A DNA stretch of 20,160 nucleotides from JABSOG01 sp041583135 (GTDB lineage Bacteria; Pseudomonadota; Gammaproteobacteria; Enterobacterales; Alteromonadaceae): positions 1-20,160 of the forward strand of contig JBFHGJ010000106.1 in assembly GCA_041583135.1 (NCBI GenBank). Direction: 5' to 3'. Under the pieces are notes generated by a model. That model did no database searches. It was not told the origin of the DNA and was given only the letters and a program-made list of their open reading frames with translations. Both the position numbers and the translations under genes were made by a program. Shown here piece by piece: positions 1-8,200 of this stretch. Numbering within the stretch: position 1 is the first letter of the stretch; every line of letters begins with the position of its first letter.

Positions 1-70
1 TCATTTTACCGCCATTTGTCACTGACGCTATTTAACCTGTAGGCTGCGGATTTATCCGTGTGCAACTACA

Positions 71-112
71 TAAGTGCAATCCGTTCATGCGTAGCATGAT
101 TAGGATCACTTA
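71..112. terminator. Nested imperfect inverted repeat downstream of the lipoprotein gene; possible terminator
   Basis: TAAGTG (71-76) pairs with CACTTA (107-112), ATCC (79-82) with GGAT (103-106) after a two-base bulge, and CATGC (86-90) with GCATG (94-98) around a GTA loop. The structure lies immediately beyond the stop codon of the minus-strand lipoprotein gene, where a transcription terminator would be expected. No uridine tract follows it in the minus direction, so a classical Rho-independent terminator is not supported; it may be an mRNA 3'-end stabilising hairpin. Another short inverted repeat, CGGAT-TT-ATCCG, lies at 47-58. I see no gene in the first 113 bases. Confidence 0.35.
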
Positions 113-113
113 T

Positions 114-3100
114 TTAGAAGCGATTTCTCATATAGACCGGCAGCGTAATGGTGAAGGTGTTTTTGCTCTCTGGAAACTCAAAGAAGATGGTGATAAGCCC
201 TTCTTCATCTGAGGTGTTGGTCGTGTTGATGGCGTTGACGATACTGAATTCGACGGTAGAGCCACCGAATTGATCGACACCTGTCGTATTGAAGTAACCA
301 ATAGAATTGGGCACGGTGAATGCTCTGCTGCCTGCGATTGAACCTGCACTGGTGGTGATCTGCACTTGTGTACCAGCCGGTAGAATTTGACCGAGACCTG
401 CGGCGGTATCGGAGAAATCCAAACGAATGGGCAACGACAGACCTTCATCGACGATGATAAGGTCGCCGTTATTGACGACTGTGCCTGATTCACTTACGGT
501 GACAAAGCCATCGGCAACCACATTGTTGGCGGTGTCGTTGGTCTTGAGTACATGACGACTGCCAATATGTTCGACATGGGCGTTGTTACCCGGTGACAAA
601 TCATCGGTCATCAAGGTATAACGGACATCGCTGCCAGACATTACCATGACCAAAGCTTTACGCACGTTTATCTTGGTATGATTGCTGTCGCCACACAAAC
701 TGTCGTGAGTACATTGTGGGCCGTTAAAAAGACCGTCAGCCGCATCGAAGCGGTTGTCATTGTCAAAGTCGATAAAGATTTCACCCGTGTCCTTTTGTCG
801 ATTTTCGTTATCGTCACGCCACGCTTCTGAGTGGTCGATAAAGCCGCTTTGTGCATAGCTCTCACGGTCAAATCCACTGTCGGTGCCTTGGTCTATGGCG
901 CCTCCGTCGTCATTGTCAAACACGTTGTTACCATTGGTATCGAAAAAGGTTTCGTGACCGATGGCGGTGGCCAGTATGGTGATACGGTGATCGCCGACCC
1001 TAGGATTGGCGCCGGTCCAAGTGACTTTACAGTTGCCGTTGGTGGTATTGCAGCTTGGCTGAATTAGACCACCTTCGGTGGTGAAGTTGATGGTGGTGCC
1101 ATCTGGTACCGGGTTGTTGAAGCTGTCGGCCATAAAGGCGGTGATCACCACCTCTTTACCACTGAAGCTGTTGGCCTCGGGATTAAACAGAGCCGTCGAT
1201 AGGGTGATACTGTTTTGATCCGGTAAACCGGTGTTGACTGACAGCAAGTCCGATTGGGTCGAGATCTCCCGGTCCGGTTCGCCCTCTTTGATCACCCTTG
1301 TGGTCGCCGTAACCCTAACCGCAGCCGGAACATTCCCCGAGGTGACTTTGGTTGAAACCAATCCTTGCGAATTGGTTAAGGACTTGACGGGGCTGATGGT
1401 CAGGTCGCCAACATTACTGTCAAGTGCAAAGGTCACTTCCTGTTGTACCAATGGATTACCGAGCACCCCTTTGACCTGATAGGTTAACGTTGAGGTTTCT
1501 TGCTTGCCCTGACCACCGGTGCCTTGTAACACGATACTGGTGGGTTCGGCTGAGACAAATTCAATGGAGCCTACCGACTCAGGTGCCAAATCAATGGTGG
1601 CGCTGGCACTTAAGGTGACGCTATTGACGGTGATGCTGGCGACCAGTACATCATGGTTGCCGCTGACGGTGGCGCAACTTAAATCTTCGTAGGTTGAGCG
1701 GGCCTCACCGTTAATGGTGGTGACCTGGGTATCTAAGCTGGTTTGGCCGTTCGACTGACAGGCAGAGGAAAAAGTGACTAAGGTCGGGGAAGTGATACGC
1801 TCGTTGTCTTGATTGACGACGACAATGTTTAAGCCGACGGTACCACCGGCGCTCAGTGGAATATTGTCTTGTTCATTTCTGGCAATAGAAGCGCCGATTT
1901 TTCCTTCGACAAAGGTATTGGCGTCGGCGAAATAGCCGATTTTGGCTGATTCAACGACGGCATCTGGGGCGGTAATTTCATAGTTATAGCTGGTGGTATA
2001 GCTGGTGCCGCCGATGTTTACCTCTGCGGTGGCAATGGCGGCGCCGATATTGCTGGCCTCTCCGGTAATCGTTACTTCCGCGACACCCTGTGGGTCGGTA
2101 AGAGCTTTATCGCTGGCTAAAATACCGCGCTCTGCTGTGAAGCTGACAATGGTATCGACCAAAGGGATCCCTTGGGCATCTTTGATAGTGGCTTGCAGCT
2201 GGGCATTTTGCTCGGCTCTCAAGCGGTTTTTATACAGGTTGTCTTGAATCGCCAACAACTGCATTTGTGGCCCGGCACTTGGAGTGCCTGCATTTGAAAT
2301 AAACTCATAGTTGCTGCTGGCTTGTACATTGTTGAAAGTGGCAACGGCGGCGGCGGCACCAAGTAAATCTGTGGTGCTGTCGGCCAATACCTGGGCCACA
2401 CCTTGAGCATTGGTCAGGGCGGTGAATTGGCGCAATGTCCCCAGTGGTGCGTCAAAATTGATGATTTGATTGGGCACCGGCGCTTGACCATCCATTAATG
2501 CGGCGGAGAGACAGACGGTTGAACCGGCGGTGAAACTGACGTTTTGCGTGGTGCAATCTTCCAAGTAGGTTTTCAACGTCAACGATACGCTGGCCGTCGC
2601 GGCAACAAACTGATAATTGGCGCTGGCCGTTTGGTTCAACGCGCTGGCGTTCACCGTACCGGCATTTAAATCGTTGCTACTGGATTGAATGATGGTGATG
2701 GCGGTGCCGGTGTCGTCGGTGAGTGCTGAACCCGGGCTAAGTACGCCTAAATCGGCAGAGAAAGAGATGCGCTCATTGGCGAGCGGGATGCCTTGTCGTT
2801 TTAATGTTGCCTTGATACACAAGCTGCTGCCGACAATGGCTTCATTGGTGGCTTGCTGACACTGGTTGTCATAGCTAGCGATGGTCAACGTCGATGGTGT
2901 TTCACTGGTTTGTGCGGTTACTTCGACCAACCCATTGGCGCTTAAAGCGGTGCCATCAACCGTCCCTGTGACCGATAGATTGGCAACGCCTAGGTCAGTT
3001 ATTGTCGTGACTAGATTGACGCTGGCGTAGCCGTCAGTGTCGGTCAAGGCACTGTCTTGCGACAAAGCGCCCAAGTCGGTGGTGAAATTGATAGCGACAC

Positions 3101-3329
3101 TTGGTGCGGCGCGACCAAAATCGTTAAGTGCTCTGACCCTGACAACGACGGTTTCGGTCGCGCTAACGGTGGTGACGGCTTGGCCATCGGCATTTAAGGT
3201 ATCGACGATGAGCTTGGCGCCGATAGTCGGGGTGGTGGTGACTTCGTTATCGCCTGAAGCGCCTGCGCCACAGCCGCTTAATATTATCAGGCTCAGTAAC
3301 CATAAGGCGCAGTGCAGGCTTAGTCTCAT
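114..3329 (-). CDS. Large Ig-like-repeat outer-membrane lipoprotein (Big_1/invasin-type), 1071 aa
   Basis: The protein begins with a lipoprotein signal peptide: hydrophobic residues 8-17, then lipobox LSGC with the lipidated Cys at position 20. Gly at +2 rather than Asp fits sorting to the outer membrane. The rest is a chain of about seven to nine bacterial Ig-like (Big_1) domains of roughly 100 residues. Recurring signatures such as NF-T-DLG-LS-ALTD-G occur near residues 80-100, 189-208, 290-310 and 396-415. Domains 2 and 3 each carry a Cys pair (157/171 and 259/273), plausibly disulfides in an oxidising compartment. Three Asp-rich loops at about 797-808, 839-850 and 854-866 resemble EF-hand or dockerin calcium sites inside a late domain. 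Such proteins act as surface adhesins or structural lipoproteins; the specific role is unknown. The ATG shares four bases with the darP stop, indicating translational coupling. Confidence 0.85.
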   Translation of the reverse strand: MRLSLHCALWLLSLIILSGCGAGASGDNEVTTTPTIGAKLIVDTLNADGQAVTTVSATETVVVRVRALNDFGRAAPSVAINFTTDLGALSQDSALTDTDGYASVNLVTTITDLGVANLSVTGTVDGTALSANGLVEVTAQTSETPSTLTIASYDNQCQQATNEAIVGSSLCIKATLKRQGIPLANERISFSADLGVLSPGSALTDDTGTAITIIQSSSNDLNAGTVNASALNQTASANYQFVAATASVSLTLKTYLEDCTTQNVSFTAGSTVCLSAALMDGQAPVPNQIINFDAPLGTLRQFTALTNAQGVAQVLADSTTDLLGAAAAVATFNNVQASSNYEFISNAGTPSAGPQMQLLAIQDNLYKNRLRAEQNAQLQATIKDAQGIPLVDTIVSFTAERGILASDKALTDPQGVAEVTITGEASNIGAAIATAEVNIGGTSYTTSYNYEITAPDAVVESAKIGYFADANTFVEGKIGASIARNEQDNIPLSAGGTVGLNIVVVNQDNERITSPTLVTFSSACQSNGQTSLDTQVTTINGEARSTYEDLSCATVSGNHDVLVASITVNSVTLSASATIDLAPESVGSIEFVSAEPTSIVLQGTGGQGKQETSTLTYQVKGVLGNPLVQQEVTFALDSNVGDLTISPVKSLTNSQGLVSTKVTSGNVPAAVRVTATTRVIKEGEPDREISTQSDLLSVNTGLPDQNSITLSTALFNPEANSFSGKEVVITAFMADSFNNPVPDGTTINFTTEGGLIQPSCNTTNGNCKVTWTGANPRVGDHRITILATAIGHETFFDTNGNNVFDNDDGGAIDQGTDSGFDRESYAQSGFIDHSEAWRDDNENRQKDTGEIFIDFDNDNRFDAADGLFNGPQCTHDSLCGDSNHTKINVRKALVMVMSGSDVRYTLMTDDLSPGNNAHVEHIGSRHVLKTNDTANNVVADGFVTVSESGTVVNNGDLIIVDEGLSLPIRLDFSDTAAGLGQILPAGTQVQITTSAGSIAGSRAFTVPNSIGYFNTTGVDQFGGSTVEFSIVNAINTTNTSDEEGLITIFFEFPESKNTFTITLPVYMRNRF

Positions 3330-3865
3330 GATTGTACAACTTCCTTGAGGTATTGAAACAGGTCTTTATAGGCCGGGGAGGGTTGGTCCGGATGCTGCTT
3401 TTGCTGTTGCTGGGTTTTTTTCACCAATTGTCTGAGCTTTTGTCGCTCAAGCGACGGATATTGCCCGGCCAGCTCATTGATTTTGGCATTGCCGTTTTCG
3501 CCCAGTAGTTCGGCTCTGAGCTTTTCTAGCTGCTGCAAGGCGCGTTCGGCGGATTTATTGATATTGGCTGCTTCAGCCATCGCTTGGCGGATGGCTTCTT
3601 CATCTCTTGAGCGCAGCAGCTTGCCGATAAATTGGAGCTGACGACGATAGCCTTCGGTTTTGCGGTTGGTTATCTTATCGGCAGTGGCCAGTGCCTGTAA
3701 AAACTCGTCATCTAGTGGCAGTTTGGCGCGCTGGTTCTTGGTCATGTTGACAATTTGTTCACCGAGATCTTTGAGCGCTTTGGCATCACGTTTTATCTCA
3801 GATTTACTGACATATATGATCTCAATGGGTTCTTCGTCTTCGTCGTATCTGGGCTTTCTTGCCAT
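3326..3865 (-). CDS. darP: Ribosome-associated protein DarP/YjgA (50S assembly factor)
   Basis: This is a 179-residue protein matching the YjgA/DarP family (E. coli about 183 aa), which associates with late 50S precursors and helps peptidyl-transferase-centre maturation. Visible family features are an acidic N-terminus (DEDEEP), the segment VSKSEIKRDA at about 20-30, the basic GYRRQLQFIGKLLR stretch and a C-terminal lysine/glutamine-rich helix ending in DLFQYLKE. I chose the ATG at 3865; a TTG one codon upstream (3868) also has an acceptable AAGG spacing. The stop overlaps the ATG of the downstream lipoprotein gene (ATGA). It is transcribed divergently from pmbA. Confidence 0.92.
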   Translation of the reverse strand: MARKPRYDEDEEPIEIIYVSKSEIKRDAKALKDLGEQIVNMTKNQRAKLPLDDEFLQALATADKITNRKTEGYRRQLQFIGKLLRSRDEEAIRQAMAEAANINKSAERALQQLEKLRAELLGENGNAKINELAGQYPSLERQKLRQLVKKTQQQQKQHPDQPSPAYKDLFQYLKEVVQS

Positions 3866-3977
3866 CAATGCTTACCTTGGATTGTCTGTTTGAATGCGGC
3901 AAAAGGCATTTTCACCTTTTGTCGGCCGATCAGGCTATTGCTCGATTTTACATTAAATTATTCGCATTATCAGCGAA

Positions 3978-4006
3978 TTGACGCTGCTGGGGTTAAAAAA
4001 TATGGT
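3978..4006 (+). promoter_or_regulatory. Candidate sigma-70 promoter for pmbA
   Basis: TTGACG at 3978-3983 (five of six consensus -35 bases) is followed after 17 bases by TATGGT at 4001-4006 (four of six -10 bases). The predicted start near 4013 leaves a leader of about 35 nt before the pmbA ATG at 4049. The 183-bp darP/pmbA divergent region must also hold the darP promoter; I see only weak minus-strand candidates in its AT-rich half. Confidence 0.45.
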
Positions 4007-4048
4007 ATCCTAAAGTCAATTCCCACTGTCAAGGTGACCCTTATTCCT

Positions 4049-5395
4049 ATGTCTCACAACGAACTCAGCATTACTCAGGAAATTGATGAAATCAAAAATA
4101 AGGTGGCAGACGCCCTAGCGTTGGCCCAGCAATATGGCGCAACCAGTGCCGAGATCTCCATCAGTCGGACCCGAGGGTTGTCGGTGTGTTCACGTAACGA
4201 GGAGGTCGAAACCGTTGAGTTCAATCAAGACGGCGCTCTTGGGATTGCGGTATATCGCGGCCAGCAAAAAGGCTCGGCATCAACCTCTGATTTAAGCCTC
4301 GACGCCCTCAAACGGACCGTTAAGGCGGCTTGTGATATTGCACGTCATACTTCTGAGGATGAGTGCGCTGGCCTTGCCGACAAGGCGCTGCTTGAGTTTA
4401 ACCCGCCAGATCTCGATTTATACCACCCCAAAGACATCGCCCCAGAGCAAGCCATTGAATTGACGCGTCAGGCCGAAGCCGCCGCTTTTGCGGTATCGGA
4501 TAAAATCGTCAACTCAGATGGCGCTTCTTTCTCCGGCCACGAAGGTTTTCGAGTCTACGGCAACACCCATGGCCAGATTGTCGGCTATCCAAGCTCACGT
4601 TACAGTTTAAGTTGTGGTGTTATCGCCAAAGATAAAGACCAGATGCAACGTGATTTTGAATATACCATCAGTCGTATTTATGAGGATATGGACGCGGTGG
4701 CCGATGTCGGCCGCAAAAGTGCCGAGTCGGCCTTGTCAAAGTTACATTTTCACAAGATAGGCACCACCAGAGCGCCGGTGATCTTTAGGGCCGATGCTGC
4801 GGCCTCGCTATTTGGTCACTTGGTCTCTGCTATTGGCGGCGCCAGTTTGTATCGTCAGTCATCATTTTTACTCGATAGAGTCGATACCGCTATCATGCCT
4901 GAGCATGTCAATATTGTTGAGCGACCACATATTTTACGCGGATTGGCCAGTAGTTCATTTGACAGTGAAGGGGTTAAAACCATCGACCGGACTATCGTTG
5001 AAAACGGCGTATTGAAAACCTATTTGCTGGCAACCTATGCGGCGCGCAAGTTGGGGATGCAATCAACCGGTCATGCCGGTGGCATTCACAATTGGCAGAT
5101 GCAGCCGACCATGGGCGATTTGGATGCGATGGTCAAGCAGATGGACCGTGGCTTTTTAATCACTGACCTAATGGGGCAGGGCGTCAACATCGTCAACGGT
5201 GATTATTCTCGCGGTGCGTCGGGTTTTTGGGTTGAAAATGGTCAGATCCAATATCCGATCAGTGAAGTCACCATCGCCGGTAACTTAGCAGATATCTATC
5301 AGAATATTGTGGGTTGTGGTAGCGATATCGACAAACGTGGCGGTGTGCATACCGGTTCAATCTTAATCGACAATATGCAAATCGCCGGTTCGTAA
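4049..5395 (+). CDS. pmbA: Metalloprotease-related protein PmbA/TldE
   Basis: The 448-residue product matches PmbA (TldE), the partner of TldD. In E. coli the TldD/E heterodimer is a cytoplasmic protease that matures microcin B17 and degrades CcdA antitoxin. TldD carries the zinc-binding HExxxH; this subunit shows no such motif, as expected for TldE. Recognisable features include the N-terminal ATSAEISISRTRGLSV strand region, VETVEFNQDGALGIAVYRG, and the C-terminal half with TYAARKLGMQSTGHAGG and the terminal HTGSILIDNM. The reading frame is open further upstream (to 3755), but that extension overlaps darP and lacks similarity. The ATG at 4049 gives the usual family length and follows AAGGTGA at 4031. 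tldD itself is not in the window. Confidence 0.95.
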   Translation: MSHNELSITQEIDEIKNKVADALALAQQYGATSAEISISRTRGLSVCSRNEEVETVEFNQDGALGIAVYRGQQKGSASTSDLSLDALKRTVKAACDIARHTSEDECAGLADKALLEFNPPDLDLYHPKDIAPEQAIELTRQAEAAAFAVSDKIVNSDGASFSGHEGFRVYGNTHGQIVGYPSSRYSLSCGVIAKDKDQMQRDFEYTISRIYEDMDAVADVGRKSAESALSKLHFHKIGTTRAPVIFRADAAASLFGHLVSAIGGASLYRQSSFLLDRVDTAIMPEHVNIVERPHILRGLASSSFDSEGVKTIDRTIVENGVLKTYLLATYAARKLGMQSTGHAGGIHNWQMQPTMGDLDAMVKQMDRGFLITDLMGQGVNIVNGDYSRGASGFWVENGQIQYPISEVTIAGNLADIYQNIVGCGSDIDKRGGVHTGSILIDNMQIAGS

Positions 5396-5414
5396 CCTAA
5401 AGCCGTCGTATTTA

Positions 5415-5544
5415 CCCGTAGCTTGAGCCTTTGGCATGAGCCTTTAGGCTCGGTTAAACGACAATCTAGCCAGCCCGTAGCTTGAGCCTTTAGGCTCGGT
5501 TAAACGACAATCTAGCCAGCCCGTAGCTTGAGCCTTTAGGCTCG
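5415..5544. repeat. Tandem REP-like array: three GTAG-headed hairpin units between pmbA and mgtE
   Basis: Three direct repeats of a 46-bp unit start with CCCGTAGCTTGAGCC: unit 1 at 5415-5473 (59 bp, carrying a 13-bp internal duplication of GAGCCTTT), unit 2 at 5474-5519, and a truncated unit 3 at 5520-5544. Each contains the hairpin GAGCC-TTTA-GGCTC (stems at 5438-5451, 5484-5497, 5530-5543), with GTAG a few bases 5' of the hairpin region (5418, 5477, 5523). A 5' GTAG/GGAG-type tetranucleotide next to a hairpin is the hallmark of REP sequences mobilised by RAYT (TnpA-REP) transposases. The array lies between convergent stop codons, a typical REP position, and may terminate transcription or protect both mRNA 3' ends. 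No RAYT gene is in this window. Confidence 0.75.
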
Positions 5545-5583
5545 ACCGTTTTCGACTTCCATAGATAGGCCACTAATAACAAT

Positions 5584-6954
5584 CTAGCCGGTAATATAGT
5601 GAAGGAAATAAGTCGCAGTGCCAAGAAAGGCGAAGATCCCGACAATATCGGTGACTGTGGTCAGTATCACGCTGCCGGCAAGCGCCGGATCGATGCTAAA
5701 GCGTTTGAGCATCAAAGGTATGAACACACCTGAAAGCCCTGCTGCGACCAAATTCATCATCATCGCAAAAGCAATAATGGCGCCTAACGGCAGGTTGTTT
5801 TTCCAAATCGCCACGACTCCAGCAATCAATATCGCCCATACCATGCCATTTAAAAAACCCACTGCCAATTCTTTACCCATCAACCAGCGGGCGTTGGACT
5901 GATTGATGTGACCGACGGCTATGCCGCGAATGACCAAGGTAAGGGTTTGGCTGCCGGCCACGCCGCCCATGCTGGGGACGATAGCACTTAAGACCGCCAA
6001 AACCGCGAGCTGGTCTAGGGTATCTTCAAACAGGTTCAATACGGCAGCGGCCATCAAGGCGGTGAACAGGTTGATACCAAGCCAAATGGAGCGCCGTTGT
6101 GCCGACTTCATTGCTGGGGCGAAGGTGTCTTCATCATCGTCAAGACCGGCCATACTCATCATCGAGTGCTCGGCATCTTCGCGAATGATATCGACCACAT
6201 CGTCGATGGTTATACGACCGACCAATTGTCCTTCGTCGTCAACCACGGGGGCTGAGAGCCAGTTGTGGCGCTCGAACAGCTGCGCGGCCTCGGAGTCGCT
6301 CATATCGACGGTGATGACTTCGGCTTTTTCTTCGAGCAGATCTTTGATCAAGGTTCCCGGAGCGGACGTCACTAAAGTCGAGAGCATCACATCGCCGATG
6401 TATTTGTCTTCTTTATTAACCACAAACAAGGTATCGGTATTGTAGGGCAGCTCGCCTTTAAGACGTAAATAGCGTAGTACCACATCAACGCTGACATCGG
6501 GTCTTAAGGTGATGGTGTCGGTGCTCATGATGGCACCGGCAGTATCTTCTTCATGAGACAGTGCCCGTTCGGCTCGGGTTCTGTCTTGAATGTCCATCGC
6601 CTGCAATACCTCTTGATAGATGGTATCGGGCATTCCCCTTAAGACTTCGGCAAGGTCGTCGTCGTCCATCGAGCCTGTCGCCGAGGCGAGCTTATGGGCA
6701 GGCATCTGGCTGATGAGGCCGTTTCGGACTTCTTCTGAGAGTTCTTCGAGTATTTCACCGACATAGTCTGGGTCAACCAGCTGCCAGATGACCTTTCGGC
6801 CTTTGTGGGGGGTAGATTCAAGCAATAAGGCGATGTCGCATGGCGGCATTTGTTGCAACATGCTGCGCACTTGGACAAACATGCCGCGACTCAATGCGGC
6901 ATTGAGCTCATCTAGCTGGCTTTTGGTGTTGTCCTGTTCCAGTGCTTCTGCCAT
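5584..6954 (-). CDS. mgtE: Magnesium transporter MgtE
   Basis: The product is a 456-residue MgtE-family Mg2+ channel/transporter of the inner membrane. Residues about 20-125 form the helical N domain, rich in acidic residues (EEVRNGLISQMP, SMDDDDLAEVLRGMP). Two CBS domains follow at about 130-255 (first one starting MSTDTITLRPD). Five transmembrane helices occupy about 285-453 and include the family motif PSMGGVAGSQTLT and the pore region LTTVTDIVG with its conserved Asp. In the family, Mg2+ bound between N and CBS domains closes the pore. I start at the ATG at 6954; a TTG codon lies directly upstream. It follows npr on the same strand after an 80-bp gap and may be co-transcribed or have its own promoter. 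Confidence 0.95.
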   Translation of the reverse strand: MAEALEQDNTKSQLDELNAALSRGMFVQVRSMLQQMPPCDIALLLESTPHKGRKVIWQLVDPDYVGEILEELSEEVRNGLISQMPAHKLASATGSMDDDDLAEVLRGMPDTIYQEVLQAMDIQDRTRAERALSHEEDTAGAIMSTDTITLRPDVSVDVVLRYLRLKGELPYNTDTLFVVNKEDKYIGDVMLSTLVTSAPGTLIKDLLEEKAEVITVDMSDSEAAQLFERHNWLSAPVVDDEGQLVGRITIDDVVDIIREDAEHSMMSMAGLDDDEDTFAPAMKSAQRRSIWLGINLFTALMAAAVLNLFEDTLDQLAVLAVLSAIVPSMGGVAGSQTLTLVIRGIAVGHINQSNARWLMGKELAVGFLNGMVWAILIAGVVAIWKNNLPLGAIIAFAMMMNLVAAGLSGVFIPLMLKRFSIDPALAGSVILTTVTDIVGIFAFLGTATYFLHYITG

Positions 6955-7035
6955 CAATCCGATTCTAATCGCTACTTATTTACTGGGATTGTGCCAAGTG
7001 TATATGGAACTGGCGTAACAATACAGTAGGGGCTG

Positions 7036-7311
7036 TTAATTTTGTTCGTCAAACTTTTGGTTTATCAAGGTTTCTATCGCTTCTAAGGCCAATTGCGCAT
7101 CTTTACCTTCGGTATGGACGGTGATGAATTTTCCCATCGAACTTTCAAGCATCAACAACGCCATGACGCTATCGGCAGAGGCTTGTTTGCCGTCACTTGA
7201 AATGGTGATACTGGATTCAAAACGATTGGCCAATTGCACCAGCTTTGTCGCCGCTCGGGCATGTAGACCGAGCTTGTTTTGGATCAGCAACTGCTTGGAA
7301 AATGCCGACAT
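7036..7311 (-). CDS. ptsO: Nitrogen-PTS phosphocarrier NPr (HPr-like)
   Basis: This 91-residue HPr-domain protein carries the phosphorylatable histidine in LGLHARAATK (His17). The regulatory-loop region around residues 45-49 (SADSVMALLML) matches NPr. NPr passes phosphate from PtsP (EI-Ntr) to PtsN (EIIA-Ntr), a regulatory branch of the phosphotransferase system not known to transport sugar. It lies 11 bp downstream of rapZ, as the last gene of the rpoN-hpf-ptsN-rapZ-npr run. The sequence ends in an acidic tail (NQKFDEQN). The symbols ptsO and npr are both in use. Confidence 0.95.
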   Translation of the reverse strand: MSAFSKQLLIQNKLGLHARAATKLVQLANRFESSITISSDGKQASADSVMALLMLESSMGKFITVHTEGKDAQLALEAIETLINQKFDEQN

Positions 7312-7322
7312 TGATTGCGCTC

Positions 7323-8174
7323 CTAGTGGGCTGCGATATCGCGGTGACGCACCTGTACTTTGGGATAGGTCTTTTGGTATGTTTCAGCTAGGGTTTCTGC
7401 GATGTATACCGAGCGATGTTGGCCGCCAGTACAACCGATGGCAACGGTGAGATAGCTGCGGTTGTTGCGTTCAATGTGTGGTAACCAAGTCGCCAAGAAG
7501 TTATTGATCTGCCAAGTAAATTTGGCCACTATCGGGTGTGATCCTAGGTAGTCTCTCACGGCTTGGTCTTGACCTGTCAGCAATTTCAACTCCGGCTCCC
7601 AATGGGGATTGGGCAAAAACCGCACATCAAAGACATAATCGGCATCTTTGGGAATACCGCGTTTAAAGCCAAAAGATTCAAACACCAATGACAGTTGGCC
7701 GGTTTTTTTGCCGAGCACCCGCTCTTTAACCAGCTCAGAGAGCTGATGGACGTTGAGTTCAGTGGTGTCGATATACAAATCGGCTCTTGAACGTACCGGG
7801 TCAAGCAGGGATTTTTCGTTTTTGATAGCGTCGGTCAGCGAAAAACTGCGATTGGATAACGGATGCATCCGGCGGGTTTCGCTGTAGCGACGAATGAGCA
7901 CATGGTCGTCGGCATCTAAATAGATCACTTCAACATTGACGCTTTTAGGCAAAAAGTCGAGGTTTTCCGCCAGTTCATCGGTTGCAGAGGCTGGAATGTT
8001 TCTGACATCGACGCTGACGGCGATATTCTCATAGTCGTTCATCACCACATGAATAAGCGACGGCAGCAGGTTTATCGGCATGTTGTCCACACAGTAAAAC
8101 CCCAGATCTTCCAAAACCCTTAATGTGATGGTTTTGCCTGAGCCAGAGCGACCGCTGACGATGATCATTTTCAC
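7323..8174 (-). CDS. rapZ: RNase adapter protein RapZ
   Basis: The 283-residue product matches RapZ (YvcJ family P-loop protein). The Walker A motif GRSGSGKT lies at residues 8-15; the C-terminal domain has the family-diagnostic VFDVRFLPNPHW and AIGCTGGQHRSVYIAE motifs. In E. coli RapZ senses glucosamine-6-phosphate and guides RNase E to the sRNA GlmZ, setting glmS expression and amino-sugar supply for the envelope. Neither GlmY nor GlmZ is visible here, so that circuit is inferred from family knowledge. The start is GTG at 8174: AAGGAG sits seven bases upstream, whereas the internal ATG at 8168 would be 13 bases away. The gene lies 26 bp after ptsN. Confidence 0.95.
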   Translation of the reverse strand: MKMIIVSGRSGSGKTITLRVLEDLGFYCVDNMPINLLPSLIHVVMNDYENIAVSVDVRNIPASATDELAENLDFLPKSVNVEVIYLDADDHVLIRRYSETRRMHPLSNRSFSLTDAIKNEKSLLDPVRSRADLYIDTTELNVHQLSELVKERVLGKKTGQLSLVFESFGFKRGIPKDADYVFDVRFLPNPHWEPELKLLTGQDQAVRDYLGSHPIVAKFTWQINNFLATWLPHIERNNRSYLTVAIGCTGGQHRSVYIAETLAETYQKTYPKVQVRHRDIAAH

Positions 8175-8200
8175 GCCGATTCTCCTTGAATATGCGTTGG

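Noticed and set aside
29..112. Integron attC-like site at the left edge
   Set aside because: An RYYYAAC match exists (29-35), but no GTTRRRY partner lies at the proper position and no cassette or integrase is visible.
3755..4048. 98-residue N-terminal extension of pmbA
   Set aside because: It would overlap darP and exceed the normal PmbA length of about 450; the internal ATG at 4049 matches the family start.
5415..5544. CRISPR array reading of the tandem repeats
   Set aside because: The units are contiguous with no unique spacers, and no cas genes are in the window.
5921..6445. 174-codon open frame antisense to mgtE
   Set aside because: It is a shadow of the conserved mgtE coding sequence, with no recognisable domain.
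6991..6996. TGGCAC on the minus strand upstream of mgtE as a sigma-54 -24 element, attractive because rpoN is nearby
   Set aside because: At the required spacing the -12 position reads CAGT rather than TTGC, so the promoter is not supported.
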